NCBI GenBank assembly: GCA_044368575.1
Contig: JBIPPH010000001.1
Coordinates: 1 to 64,000, forward strand
Reading direction: 5' to 3'
DNA: 64,000 bases
DNA from: JABMMZ01 sp044368575
GTDB lineage: Bacteria; Bacteroidota; Bacteroidia; NS11-12g; UBA955
Within the stretch, counting starts at the first letter, position 1, and every line of letters starts with the position of its first letter. A program made the translations under genes and the position numbers. Below the pieces are notes generated by a model that did no database searches, was not told the origin of the DNA, and was given only the letters and a program-made list of their open reading frames with translations. Positions 45,131 to 53,798 of the stretch are shown here, one piece after another.

Positions 45131-45871
45131 TTATTTCACCACTTCCATAGCAATTTGATAATAGTTGTTCACTGCAGCGATTAATTTGAACTCGCGGTAG
45201 TAACTATCTTCAAACATTTTTAAGGCATAAAATTCACTGTTGGGAACATTGAATTCATCAAATAAAACAATGTCGCCAGGTTTTAAATAAACAGACAACA
45301 TGCCTAAGCCATACAAAGTGGATGAAAATAAGTCAGCATCAAAGTGAATGATTTTGCGCTTGCCATTGTTTAAGGGCGTTTCTTGTAAGAAGCCAGGAAT
45401 AGTATCTTGAAATAAACCCTTAATGAATTGGGCTCTATCATCTTGTATGCTTGGAATAGAAACAGCATTCATGCTGCCTTTTTTGAAGTGCAAACCCCAA
45501 TCTTCAGGTAAGCCTTCAAAGGTATCGAATCCGTAAAATCTGCTGTTGGGATGGGTGTTGTGTTCAACCCACCATTTAAAGGATTGACCTTGGTATACTC
45601 CCAACTCAATATAATCGCATTCAACTTGGTCTAAGCCTTTTGCCTTTAGAATATAATCATACAATTCATAGCGCTTTTGGTGATCACGCTTAAAGGTGAA
45701 AAAATCATCGAGGATATTGGCTTGTTTGTTTTTTTGTATCCACTTAGACATTTGAATCACGTTGTGAAACAACAATGCAGGTTTACTCAAAAATGACAAA
45801 TACAAATGCGGTCTTAGCCAATAGAGAATCCCTTTTATTGTAACTTGTATGGTTTTAACGAATTGTTTCAT
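45131..45871 (-). CDS. Class I SAM methyltransferase, TylF/MycF (macrocin O-methyltransferase) type
   Basis: A 246-residue protein. CDYIELGVYQGQSFKWW is the SAM-binding start, FYGFDTFEGLPEDWG and HFDADLFSSTLYGL the following family blocks, and PGDIVLFDEFN the metal-site region. TylF-like enzymes O-methylate sugars or other hydroxyls; the substrate here is unknown. The promoter element overlaps the TTG at 45883, so ATG 45871 is the start. Confidence 0.83.
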   Translation of the reverse strand: MKQFVKTIQVTIKGILYWLRPHLYLSFLSKPALLFHNVIQMSKWIQKNKQANILDDFFTFKRDHQKRYELYDYILKAKGLDQVECDYIELGVYQGQSFKWWVEHNTHPNSRFYGFDTFEGLPEDWGLHFKKGSMNAVSIPSIQDDRAQFIKGLFQDTIPGFLQETPLNNGKRKIIHFDADLFSSTLYGLGMLSVYLKPGDIVLFDEFNVPNSEFYALKMFEDSYYREFKLIAAVNNYYQIAMEVVK

Positions 45872-45880
45872 GAGGCGGGG

Positions 45881-45888
45881 CAAAAATA
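45881..45888 (-). promoter_or_regulatory. -7 promoter element TATTTTTG
   Basis: Exact TAnnTTTG match, nine bases before ATG 45871; it fixes the methyltransferase start. Confidence 0.65.
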
Positions 45889-45906
45889 AGCAAATGCGTT
45901 CAAAAA

Positions 45907-46662
45907 TTAACTGCTCATTACACTGCCACCGTTAATGTCAATAACTTGACCTGTTATAGCATTTTGACCCATTAAATAGTATACTAAGTCTGCAATTTCT
46001 TCAGGCTCAGCCATTCGGCCTAATGGCACACTTTGCATAGCTAATTGGTGAAATTCTTGCATGCTAATGCCCATGCTTTTAGCGATGCCTTCCATACCTT
46101 CTTTTGCCATATTGGTATTGACCCAACCTGGGCAAATGGCGTTTACCATGATTTGATCTTCCGCGAGTTCCATAGCCCAGCTTCTGGTTAAGCCCAACAA
46201 GCCTGCTTTAGAAGCACAATAAGCGGTGTAGTGTTTCACCCCTAATTTAGCCAATACACTTGAGGTAATCAATACTTGCTTGCAAGTACCGTTGCTGTTT
46301 TTTAGTTGTGGTAGGAATGCATTCACAAAATAATAAGTACCTGATAAATTTGTATCGATGATCTCTTCCCAACGGTCGTCATCGCTAAAGTAATTTTCAC
46401 CGCCAATACCTGCATTGGCGATAATGCCATCAATATGGGTACCATTTAAAATATTAGATACTTCAAGGCAATTTTTCTTAAGCCTAATATCTGTGCTGAT
46501 TACCAAGTGGTTGCCTTTGGCTAACATACTGTGGGTCTGTTCAAGTTTTTCTTGATTTCTGCCTATAAGTATGATGCCAGCGCCCGCTTGAGCTAGTTTT
46601 AAGGCTATGGCTCGACCGATGCCGCTACCAGCACCGCTAATGATATAACGTTTGTGTTGCAT
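45907..46662 (-). CDS. SDR-family oxidoreductase
   Basis: A 251-residue short-chain dehydrogenase. It shows the nucleotide loop SGAGSGIGRAIA (8-19), NAGIGG, the catalytic YxxxK in YTAYCASKAG with the upstream serine in ITSSVLAKLG, and the PGWVNT segment. Members reduce 3-oxoacyl or other carbonyl groups; no specific substrate is evident. Divergent from the GNAT-like gene. Confidence 0.92.
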   Translation of the reverse strand: MQHKRYIISGAGSGIGRAIALKLAQAGAGIILIGRNQEKLEQTHSMLAKGNHLVISTDIRLKKNCLEVSNILNGTHIDGIIANAGIGGENYFSDDDRWEEIIDTNLSGTYYFVNAFLPQLKNSNGTCKQVLITSSVLAKLGVKHYTAYCASKAGLLGLTRSWAMELAEDQIMVNAICPGWVNTNMAKEGMEGIAKSMGISMQEFHQLAMQSVPLGRMAEPEEIADLVYYLMGQNAITGQVIDINGGSVMSS

Positions 46663-46740
46663 TTCTCTTGCAATATACTTCTTTTTTTATTCCGTCAAAG
46701 TCGACTTGAATTTATTGCATGTGAAATGCCAATTTATAAG

Positions 46741-46748
46741 TATTTTTG
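46741..46748 (+). promoter_or_regulatory. -7 promoter element TATTTTTG
   Basis: Exact TAnnTTTG match, ten bases before ATG 46759. Confidence 0.68.
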
Positions 46749-46758
46749 CTTGGTGAAT

Positions 46759-47871
46759 ATGCGCGTTATAGAAGTTGTTTCTAAGGCAGATGAGAAAGTG
46801 TTTATTGACTTCCCAAAGCAGTTGTATAAACAAGATCCTCAATACATAATGCCCCTTGATGCCGATGTCGAAAAGGTGTTTGATCCTGCCTCAAATCCTT
46901 CGTTTCAGACTGGTGCTGCTAAAAGATGGTATATTCAGAGTGAAGGCAAGGTGATAGGCAGAATTGCGGCCTTTTATCAAATTTATGAACAACAACAACT
47001 CACTACAGGTGCTTGTGGTTTCTTTGAGTGTATCAATGACCAAACAGTGGCAAATACCTTGTTCGATACTGCCAAACATTGGCTTCAAGAAAATGCCTGT
47101 AATTATATGGATGGGCCGGTGAATTTTGGTGATAGAGATAGTTTTTGGGGCTTGATGGTTGAAGGGTTCGCTAGTCCTAGTTATCGCGAAAACTACAATT
47201 TTCCCTATTATCAGACCTTGTTTGAAACCTATGGTTTTAAATCCCAAATCGGACAAACTACCTCATTAATTGAAATCGCATCATTCAACTTTGAAAGGTT
47301 TAGTAAATTGGCTACAAGGGTAATGTCTAATTCAGCTTATACCTTTGATTATATCCATACTAATCAACTTAAAAAGTACGCAGAAGATTTTGTGACTATT
47401 TATAATCAAGCATGGTCATTTCACGAAAATTTTGTGCCCATGACAGTTGACAAAATTATGTTGCGCATGCAAGAAATGAAGCCCATTTTGGAAGGCCATT
47501 TGAATGTATTTGCCTATCACAATGGCAAACCAATAGGGTTTTATATTTCGGTGTTAGATGTGAATCAAATCTTCAAACATGTGAACGGTAAAATGAATTG
47601 GTGGGGGAAATTAAAATTCCTCTATTATAAAAGAAAGGTAACCCGATTGCGCGGTATTGTTTTTGGCGTAATACCAGGCTTTCACAACTTAGGTGTTGAG
47701 GTAGCTATGATCATGTATTTCAGAAATCAACTGATAAAAGATGGCCGCTTTATTGATAATGAATTAGCTTGGGTAGGAGACTTTAATCCAAAAATGTTGA
47801 GTATGTTTCAATCTATGGGCGCAAAACCCATTAAGAAGCATATTACTTATAGATTTACTTTTGGCGCATGA
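46759..47871 (+). CDS. GNAT-fold-like conserved protein
   Basis: A 370-residue soluble protein resembling YghO-type GNAT-superfamily proteins: an N-terminal region (KVIGRIAAFYQIYE) and a C-terminal acyltransferase-like half (YHNGKPIGFYISVLDVNQ, ELAWVGDFNPKMLSMFQSMGAK). Members accompany lipid or sphingolipid genes in some bacteria, but the reaction is not established. The promoter sets the start; 35 upstream residues in frame lie partly outside the transcript. It overlaps the glycosyltransferase gene by four bases. Confidence 0.78.
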   Translation: MRVIEVVSKADEKVFIDFPKQLYKQDPQYIMPLDADVEKVFDPASNPSFQTGAAKRWYIQSEGKVIGRIAAFYQIYEQQQLTTGACGFFECINDQTVANTLFDTAKHWLQENACNYMDGPVNFGDRDSFWGLMVEGFASPSYRENYNFPYYQTLFETYGFKSQIGQTTSLIEIASFNFERFSKLATRVMSNSAYTFDYIHTNQLKKYAEDFVTIYNQAWSFHENFVPMTVDKIMLRMQEMKPILEGHLNVFAYHNGKPIGFYISVLDVNQIFKHVNGKMNWWGKLKFLYYKRKVTRLRGIVFGVIPGFHNLGVEVAMIMYFRNQLIKDGRFIDNELAWVGDFNPKMLSMFQSMGAKPIKKHITYRFTFGA

Positions 47872-49043
47872 AGATATTGTTTATAGCCAATAGATTCCCT
47901 TATCCGCCATTTAGGGGCGACAAGTTGAAAATATTCAATTTGTGCAAACGCTTGTCAGTTCAGCACGAATTGCATTTGATTTGTTTTAGTGAACAAGCTT
48001 CTGATTTGCAATATGAAGCTGAATTAAAGCCCATTTTTGCGTCTATTACTGTTATTCCTTTGCCTAAATATCAAAGTTATTGGCAGGTCTTATGGGGGAT
48101 GTTAGGCCATTTGCCTTTACAAGTTAATTATTTTAAATCTAAACGTTTTGCTAAAGCGCTTAAAACGCTATTGAATCAACATCAATTTGATGCCATTCAT
48201 GTGCAGCATTTACGTATGGCGCAATATGCACAGGGTATTCAATCTACTTATAAAATACTAGACTTGCCCGATGCCTTTTCTTTATATTGGCAAAGGCGTT
48301 TACAAGTACCACGTAATTTATTTTCAAGGCTTTTAGATGCCATTGAGTCAAAGCGCGTTATTGCTTATGAAAAAACCATACTCCAACAATTTGATTTGAA
48401 TTTGGTCTGTTCAAAGGAGGATTTAAATTTTTTAAAAGCGCAACATCAAGTGGATCAAATAGCGCTTTTGCCCAATGGTGTTGACACGGATCAATTTAAG
48501 CCCAATAACCATGATTACGCCCACAATAAAACCTTATTGTTTACTGGCAATATGGATTACGCGCCGAATGTGGATGCTGTGCAATATTTTGTAAAAGACA
48601 TTTTGCCTTTGATCCAATCAGAATGCCCAGATATTACGTTTATCATTGCCGGACAAAGACCTATAGAAGCCGTTAAACAGTTAGCTTGCAAAAACATCAA
48701 AGTGACTGGATTTATTCCTGATTTATCTGAAATGTATAACCAAGCCAGTGTGGTGGTAGCGCCATTGAGATTTGGTGCAGGCACTCAAAACAAGGTCTTA
48801 GAGGCGATGTCTATGGGGATTCCTGTAGTTTGCTCTAATATTGGTTTTGAAGGCTTGGGCATCCAAGATGGGGAAGGCGCCTTTATGCGCACTGAGGCTA
48901 AAGGTTTTGCAGCACAAGTTATAGCCCTATTAAAAGAGGCTGAGCTCAGACAAGCTACTGGGCAAAAGGGAGCAACTGTTATTCACAGTCAGTTTTCTTG
49001 GGATAAAATTGCCTTGCAATTGGAAACTTATTTAAAGCACTAA
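47868..49043 (+). CDS. GT4-type glycosyltransferase
   Basis: A 391-residue GT-B glycosyltransferase. It opens ILFIANRFPYPPFRGDKLK; the C-terminal domain has LLFTGNMDYAPNVDAV, VTGFIPDLSEMY and APLRFGAGTQNKVLEAMSMGIPVV, the donor-binding region. It resembles the sugar transferases of PEP-CTERM/exopolysaccharide loci, but no such locus is present. Stop overlaps the convergent MFS gene by four bases. Confidence 0.9.
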   Translation: MKILFIANRFPYPPFRGDKLKIFNLCKRLSVQHELHLICFSEQASDLQYEAELKPIFASITVIPLPKYQSYWQVLWGMLGHLPLQVNYFKSKRFAKALKTLLNQHQFDAIHVQHLRMAQYAQGIQSTYKILDLPDAFSLYWQRRLQVPRNLFSRLLDAIESKRVIAYEKTILQQFDLNLVCSKEDLNFLKAQHQVDQIALLPNGVDTDQFKPNNHDYAHNKTLLFTGNMDYAPNVDAVQYFVKDILPLIQSECPDITFIIAGQRPIEAVKQLACKNIKVTGFIPDLSEMYNQASVVVAPLRFGAGTQNKVLEAMSMGIPVVCSNIGFEGLGIQDGEGAFMRTEAKGFAAQVIALLKEAELRQATGQKGATVIHSQFSWDKIALQLETYLKH

Positions 49044-50266
49044 ACGCTTTGTTTGGCTTGTTGTTTGAGGACAATACTGATCCAAATGCCAGCAATGGCC
49101 ATAAGTACGGCACCTAAATACATAGGGGCAGCAGGTAATATAACTGGGGCATTGTCTTGGGTAAAATAGGCAAATAAATTATTCATGATTAACGGGCCTA
49201 AAATGCCAGTAATACTCATGGCACTTGTAACAATACCACTCAATTCACCTTGGGCATTGGCAGGAATCGAATGGCTCATTTCACCCTGAATGGCTGGTCC
49301 AGCAATGCCGCCCATGCAATACACAGCGGTGATGCCAAACATCCAATAACCTTGAGTTGTATAGCCAAATAAAAACATGCCAATAGTAAAGAATACAAAG
49401 CCTAATTGAATGGCTTTTAGATTGCCCAGCTTTGGAATAATCACTCTGATTAAGCCGCCTTGAACAATAGATACCATTAAACCCACCATACCCAATGATA
49501 GTCCTATCATTTTTTCGTCCCATTGGAATTTAAATTTGGTGTAATATGACCAATTGGATTGAACGGCATGAGAGGCTAATTGTAAAACGAAAAACGGTCC
49601 AATTAGCTTCAATACATATTGATATTGTTTGATTTGTTTAATGGCGCCCAAAGGATTGGCACGCTTCCAATCAAATGCTCTGCGATGCTCATTAGATAAA
49701 CTCTCAGGCAAATAGAAGTAACACAGTAAGGCATTAGCAACCGATAAAGTACCTGCCAATATAAATGGCGCTTGTGTACTGATGCCTGCTACCAATCCAC
49801 CTAAAACAGGTCCTAATATAAATCCCAAGCCAAATGCCATGCCTATAAGACCGAAATTCTGAGTGCGTTTTTCAGGGGTGCTCACATCTGCTATATAGGA
49901 ACTCGCAGTGGTAAAACTGGCGCCACAAATGCCAGCGATCACTCTGCCAACAAACAATACGGGTATGCTCCAAGCCAATGCGTGAAAAAAATAATCCAAA
50001 CCCATGCCTAAAAGGGCTATTATAATAATGGGTCGTCTGCCAAAACGATCACTTAAGTTGCCCATCAGAGGCGAAAACAGAAATTGAGGAAAGGCAAAAG
50101 CAAACAGCATCCAAGCACCCATACTTGAAGCCTCTGACAAGGAATAGCCACCTAAAGTTTTTAAAAGTTGAGGTAGTATAGGGATAATGATACCAATTCC
50201 CATTACATCAATTAATAAGGTTACGAATATGAGTTTAAGTGGAGTAGAAGAGGCGTTAGGTTGCAT
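49040..50266 (-). CDS. MFS transporter, TetA-like drug exporter family
   Basis: A 408-residue 12-helix MFS protein. It has motif A GNLSDRFGRRP between helices 2 and 3 and the antiporter-type helix 5 segment GLGFILGPVLGGLV, as in tetracycline-resistance-like DHA1 exporters. The substrate is not predictable. A near-consensus promoter (TATTTTCG) lies six bases before the ATG. Confidence 0.9.
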   Translation of the reverse strand: MQPNASSTPLKLIFVTLLIDVMGIGIIIPILPQLLKTLGGYSLSEASSMGAWMLFAFAFPQFLFSPLMGNLSDRFGRRPIIIIALLGMGLDYFFHALAWSIPVLFVGRVIAGICGASFTTASSYIADVSTPEKRTQNFGLIGMAFGLGFILGPVLGGLVAGISTQAPFILAGTLSVANALLCYFYLPESLSNEHRRAFDWKRANPLGAIKQIKQYQYVLKLIGPFFVLQLASHAVQSNWSYYTKFKFQWDEKMIGLSLGMVGLMVSIVQGGLIRVIIPKLGNLKAIQLGFVFFTIGMFLFGYTTQGYWMFGITAVYCMGGIAGPAIQGEMSHSIPANAQGELSGIVTSAMSITGILGPLIMNNLFAYFTQDNAPVILPAAPMYLGAVLMAIAGIWISIVLKQQAKQSV

Positions 50267-50272
50267 GTAGGG

Positions 50273-50280
50273 CGAAAATA
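50273..50280 (-). promoter_or_regulatory. -7 promoter element TATTTTCG
   Basis: One mismatch to TAnnTTTG; six bases before the MFS transporter ATG. Confidence 0.5.
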
Positions 50281-50348
50281 CTAATTATTCTGAAAACTCA
50301 AGTGTATTAAGGGTTGAAAACAATCCATCGATTTATAAAAATTAGTTG

Positions 50349-50356
50349 TATTTTTG
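50349..50356 (+). promoter_or_regulatory. -7 promoter element TATTTTTG for the E2 gene
   Basis: Exact TAnnTTTG match, 12 bases before the ATG; predicted leader about eight bases. Confidence 0.68.
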
Positions 50357-50368
50357 CACCTTTAAGCT

Positions 50369-51700
50369 ATGGCACAATTTGAATTGATCATGCCTAAAAT
50401 GGGCGAGAGTATTGCAGAAGCTACCATTACTAAATGGTTGAAGAATGAAGGTGATACCATTAAATTAGACGAAGCAGTTGTTGAGATTGCTACCGATAAA
50501 GTTGACTCAGAAGTGCCTTCTACTGGTGAAGGTGTTTTGATCAAGAAACTCTTTAACGAAGGGGATGTTGTGCCTGTTGGTGCAGCTATTGCCGTTATAG
50601 GATCTGATGCCTCGGCCGCTGCAGCACCATCTGCTACAGTAGCGCCAGTTGTAGAAGCCGCCAAACCTGTTGCTCAAGCGGTTCAGGTAGTAGAACAGTC
50701 TATCCAAGCTGCCGCACAATTAAATCACAGTGCACAAGCAGGTGGTAGATTTTATTCGCCTTTGGTTTTAAATATTGCAAAAACAGAAGGCATTAGCATG
50801 TCAGAGTTAGAGCAAATTCAAGGTTCAGGTAATGATAACCGTGTGACTAAAGGTGATATACTGAAATACATTGCATCAGGAAGGACTCAAACTTCAACAG
50901 CTCCAATTGTGGAATCAACTCCTGCTGTTAATGCTGTGTCAAGCCCTAAAACTGAGACTAAACCACAAGCTTCAAAAGTAGCTCTAATGCCTGGCGATGA
51001 AATCGTTGAGATGGACAGAATGCGCAAACTCATTGCAGACCATATGGTGATGAGTAAAGCGACTAGTCCGCACGTGACTTCATTTGTTGAAGTAGACGTT
51101 ACCAACTTGGTTCAATGGAGAGATAAAATCAAGGGTGGTTTTGAAAAGAAAGAAAAAGAAAAAATCACTTTCACACCAATATTCATTGAGGCGGTTGTTA
51201 AAGCCATTAAAGATTTCCCTAATATCAATGTGTCTTTGGATGGTCAGAATATCATCAAGCGCAAAAACATCAATATAGGTATGGCAGCAGCTTTGCCTTC
51301 TGGTAATCTAATTGTACCTGTAATTAAAAATGCAGATACTAAAAACTTACTTGGATTGGTGAAAGATGTTAACGATTTAGCAAAACGCGCTAGAGAGAAT
51401 AAATTACAACCTGATGAAATTACAGGTGGAACATACACCATTACCAACGTTGGTACATTCGGTAATGTGATGGGTACTCCTATTATCAATCAACCACAGG
51501 TAGCCATATTAGCTGTTGGTGCTATTCGTAAAAAGCCAGCAGTGTTGGAAACTGAGTATGGTGATGTAATTGCTATCAGACACATGATGTTCCTAAGCCA
51601 TAGCTATGACCACAGAGTAGTGGATGGTGCATTAGGTGGTGCCTTTGTGCGCAGGGTAGCAGATTACCTTGAGCAATGGGATCCTAACCGCGAAATCTGA
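50369..51700 (+). CDS. 2-oxoacid dehydrogenase complex E2 (dihydrolipoamide acyltransferase)
   Basis: A 443-residue E2 with one lipoyl domain (1-78; lipoyl lysine in ATDKVDSEV, Lys44), an Ala/Val-rich linker, a peripheral-subunit-binding domain (about 125-165, ending in RVTKGDIL) and a catalytic domain with SHSYDHRVVDGA. It transfers acyl groups to CoA. The E1 and E3 genes are not adjacent. The sequence cannot clearly separate branched-chain from pyruvate or 2-oxoglutarate complexes; the branched-chain type is my preference. Confidence 0.9.
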   Translation: MAQFELIMPKMGESIAEATITKWLKNEGDTIKLDEAVVEIATDKVDSEVPSTGEGVLIKKLFNEGDVVPVGAAIAVIGSDASAAAAPSATVAPVVEAAKPVAQAVQVVEQSIQAAAQLNHSAQAGGRFYSPLVLNIAKTEGISMSELEQIQGSGNDNRVTKGDILKYIASGRTQTSTAPIVESTPAVNAVSSPKTETKPQASKVALMPGDEIVEMDRMRKLIADHMVMSKATSPHVTSFVEVDVTNLVQWRDKIKGGFEKKEKEKITFTPIFIEAVVKAIKDFPNINVSLDGQNIIKRKNINIGMAAALPSGNLIVPVIKNADTKNLLGLVKDVNDLAKRARENKLQPDEITGGTYTITNVGTFGNVMGTPIINQPQVAILAVGAIRKKPAVLETEYGDVIAIRHMMFLSHSYDHRVVDGALGGAFVRRVADYLEQWDPNREI

Positions 51701-51737
51701 ACTTAATCATAATTGTATAATTAAAGACTTATTTGCT

Positions 51738-51745
51738 TAAATTTG
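51738..51745 (+). promoter_or_regulatory. -7 promoter element TAAATTTG for the cytochrome-like operon
   Basis: Exact TAnnTTTG match, five bases before ATG 51751, so the five-gene operon is predicted to start with an almost leaderless message. Confidence 0.65.
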
Positions 51746-51750
51746 AAAAT

Positions 51751-52422
51751 ATGAAAGCAATTGTCTTCGTTTGTTTTTCAATTTTTTTATTAACAGCATG
51801 TGAGCATCAAGCTCCTCAAAAAACATTGTTAACCAAAGGTGTTGATTGGGTTGATACGAGTAAAAACTGCAGCTCTGATACTGTTTATTTTGTGAATGAT
51901 GTATTGCCAATTATTTTGGCTAATTGTGCGCAAGCAGGTTGTCATGACGCGGGGGCACAAGTAGAAGGGGTTGTTTTGGATAAATATGCTAATATTGTCT
52001 CTACTGGAGAAGTTGTTAAGGGGCAAGCTTTGAAAAGTAAATTGTATGAGGAGATAATTAACAATAAAATGCCTCCATATCCTATGAGTCTAACACAAGA
52101 TCAAAAGGATATCATTGAAAAATGGATTAATCAAGGAGCCAGAAACAATTATTGTGCTTCAGCTTGTGATACAAACTCATTTGCATACACTGCGAATATT
52201 AAGCCTATAATTGATCAACAATGTAACTCATGTCATAATGGTGGTGCACTTTTATTAAATGATCACGCCAATTTATCTGCTCATGCCCTTGATGGAAGTT
52301 TAATGGGAGCGATTAACCATGTTATAGGTTATAAACCTATGCCAAGTGCCAATATTAAGATCTCTGAGTGCGATAGACTAAAGATTCAAAAATGGGTAAA
52401 CGCAGGTGCACCTAATAATTAA
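51751..52422 (+). CDS. Lipoprotein with two c-type-cytochrome-like domains
   Basis: A 223-residue lipoprotein: signal with lipobox LLTAC, lipidated at Cys16. Two similar domains follow. The first (about 50-130) has CAQAGCH, a CX4CH motif, then MPPYP and KIEKWINQGA-like ending; the second (about 145-220) has a standard CNSCH motif, MPSAN and WVNAGAPN. Paired CxnCH plus downstream Met-Pro are the marks of small monohaem cytochromes, though CX4CH is a rare haem motif and haem attachment is unproven. It heads an operon of five exported proteins. Confidence 0.8.
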   Translation: MKAIVFVCFSIFLLTACEHQAPQKTLLTKGVDWVDTSKNCSSDTVYFVNDVLPIILANCAQAGCHDAGAQVEGVVLDKYANIVSTGEVVKGQALKSKLYEEIINNKMPPYPMSLTQDQKDIIEKWINQGARNNYCASACDTNSFAYTANIKPIIDQQCNSCHNGGALLLNDHANLSAHALDGSLMGAINHVIGYKPMPSANIKISECDRLKIQKWVNAGAPNN

Positions 52423-52427
52423 TTACC

Positions 52428-52802
52428 ATGAAACGTATTTATTTTTTTACAGCAGTATTAACTTTAATGTCACTAAACGCTTGTTATTACGATAAAGCAG
52501 ATAAGCTCTATCCTAATGCCAATGCTTGTGATACCACTAATGCTACGTTTACTAAAACAGTTGAACCTATTTTAAAAGCCAACTGCACAGATGCCGGTTG
52601 TCATACCACCGCCAATGCCAATGCTGGAATCGCATTAGATACTTATGCTGCAACCATTTTAGCGCTGCCACAAGATCAATTGTTGAACGCTGTTAAGTAC
52701 ATTTCAGGAGGTAGTAAGAACATGCCGCCAACGCAAAAAATGGCCGATTGTGATGTCAATAAAATAGAAGCTTGGATCAGAAGAGGAGCGCCAGAAAATT
52801 AA
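52428..52802 (+). CDS. Small lipoprotein with one cytochrome-like domain (CX4CH)
   Basis: A 124-residue lipoprotein with lipobox LNAC. Its single domain repeats the plan of the preceding protein: VEPILKANC, CTDAGCH (CX4CH), KNMPPTQKM and WIRRGAPEN at the end, so the two genes are paralogues. Two further cysteines (in NACD and ADCD) may form a disulfide, as the equivalent pair recurs in the neighbour. Five bases separate the two genes. Confidence 0.8.
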   Translation: MKRIYFFTAVLTLMSLNACYYDKADKLYPNANACDTTNATFTKTVEPILKANCTDAGCHTTANANAGIALDTYAATILALPQDQLLNAVKYISGGSKNMPPTQKMADCDVNKIEAWIRRGAPEN

Positions 52803-52813
52803 TCAAGTTACAC

Positions 52814-53233
52814 ATGAAAAAAGGAATATTAATCATATTAGCCATAGCCTTAATGGGTGGTGGGGCAGCCTATTGGTATGTTTTTGTAAACGGAGCCAAA
52901 CACCATGACCCACTTAAATCTGATCAATTGCTTAAAGTTGAGGCTAAAAAATTATTTAATGATTATACCCAATTTGAAGACAGCGCCAATAAAATTTACA
53001 ATGGTAAAGTGCTTCAAGTTAAGGGTCAGATAAGTCAGATTGATTTCCAAAACAACCGTTATACCATCAGTTTGGCAACAGATGATGCCATGGGAGTGGT
53101 TTTGTGTGAGATGGATACTACAGACAACGCCCAATACGCCCAATTAAAAGCACAGTCTATGATTGAGTTAGCTGGGTTTTGTAACGGCTTAAATTTTGAT
53201 GTCTACCTAGACCGCTGCAAATTGGTCAAATAA
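52814..53233 (+). CDS. OB-fold (tRNA_anti-like) exported protein
   Basis: A 139-residue protein with an N-terminal membrane anchor or signal (GILIILAIALMGGGAAYWYVF) and a C-terminal OB-fold: YNGKVLQVKGQISQIDF, then VLCEMD and ELAGFCNGLNFDVYLDRCKLVK. Similar OB-fold proteins are common in Bacteroidota and of unknown function. Start at MKKG (52814); upstream residues lie within the preceding gene. Third gene of the operon. Confidence 0.78.
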   Translation: MKKGILIILAIALMGGGAAYWYVFVNGAKHHDPLKSDQLLKVEAKKLFNDYTQFEDSANKIYNGKVLQVKGQISQIDFQNNRYTISLATDDAMGVVLCEMDTTDNAQYAQLKAQSMIELAGFCNGLNFDVYLDRCKLVK

Positions 53234-53252
53234 TTGCTATACGAATATTATT

Positions 53253-53798
53253 ATGAATAAATTTTTTGCATTAACCACCGCACTATGTCTGGCATTAGGT
53301 TTAAATGCTGACAACTACATGACCAAAACAGGTACTGTAAAGTTCTTTTCTCATACTACCCTTGAAGACATCAAAGCTGAAAACCGCAAGGTTGTTAGCG
53401 TATTGAACTCAAGTACTGGTGCAATGGAATTTTCATTGCTCATGAAAGGGTTTGATTTTACCAATCAATTGATGGAGGATCATTTTAATGAAAGTTATGC
53501 GGAAAGCGATAAATACCCTAAAGCTACTTTTAAAGGAACAGTGACAGATATCTCGAAAGTAGATTTTACAAAAGATGGTTCTTACACTGCTAATTATACA
53601 GGTAAGTTAACCATTAAAGATGTAACAAAAGACATCACTGGTGTAGCTAAGTTTGTGATCAAAGATGGCAAAGTAACAGCTACCTCTGATATTAAAGTTA
53701 AGCCTAAAGATTACCACATCAATATTCCTGCAACAGCTGGTGCTAAAATTGCCGAAGAGTTGACAGTTGATATGATAATGGATTATACTAAAAAATGA
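53253..53798 (+). CDS. YceI-family periplasmic protein
   Basis: A 181-residue protein with signal peptide (cleaved near GLNA) and a YceI lipocalin-like domain: GTVKFFSHTTLEDIKAENRKV, FDFTNQLMEDHFNESYAES, PKATFKGTV, GKLTIKDVTKDI. YceI proteins bind isoprenoid lipids or amphiphiles; some accompany cytochromes. It overlaps the next gene by four bases. Confidence 0.92.
   Translation: MNKFFALTTALCLALGLNADNYMTKTGTVKFFSHTTLEDIKAENRKVVSVLNSSTGAMEFSLLMKGFDFTNQLMEDHFNESYAESDKYPKATFKGTVTDISKVDFTKDGSYTANYTGKLTIKDVTKDITGVAKFVIKDGKVTATSDIKVKPKDYHINIPATAGAKIAEELTVDMIMDYTKK

Noticed and set aside
46654..46758. N-terminal extension of the GNAT-like protein
   Set aside because: The region contains the -7 promoter element at 46741-46748, overlaps the divergent SDR start, and shows no conserved sequence.
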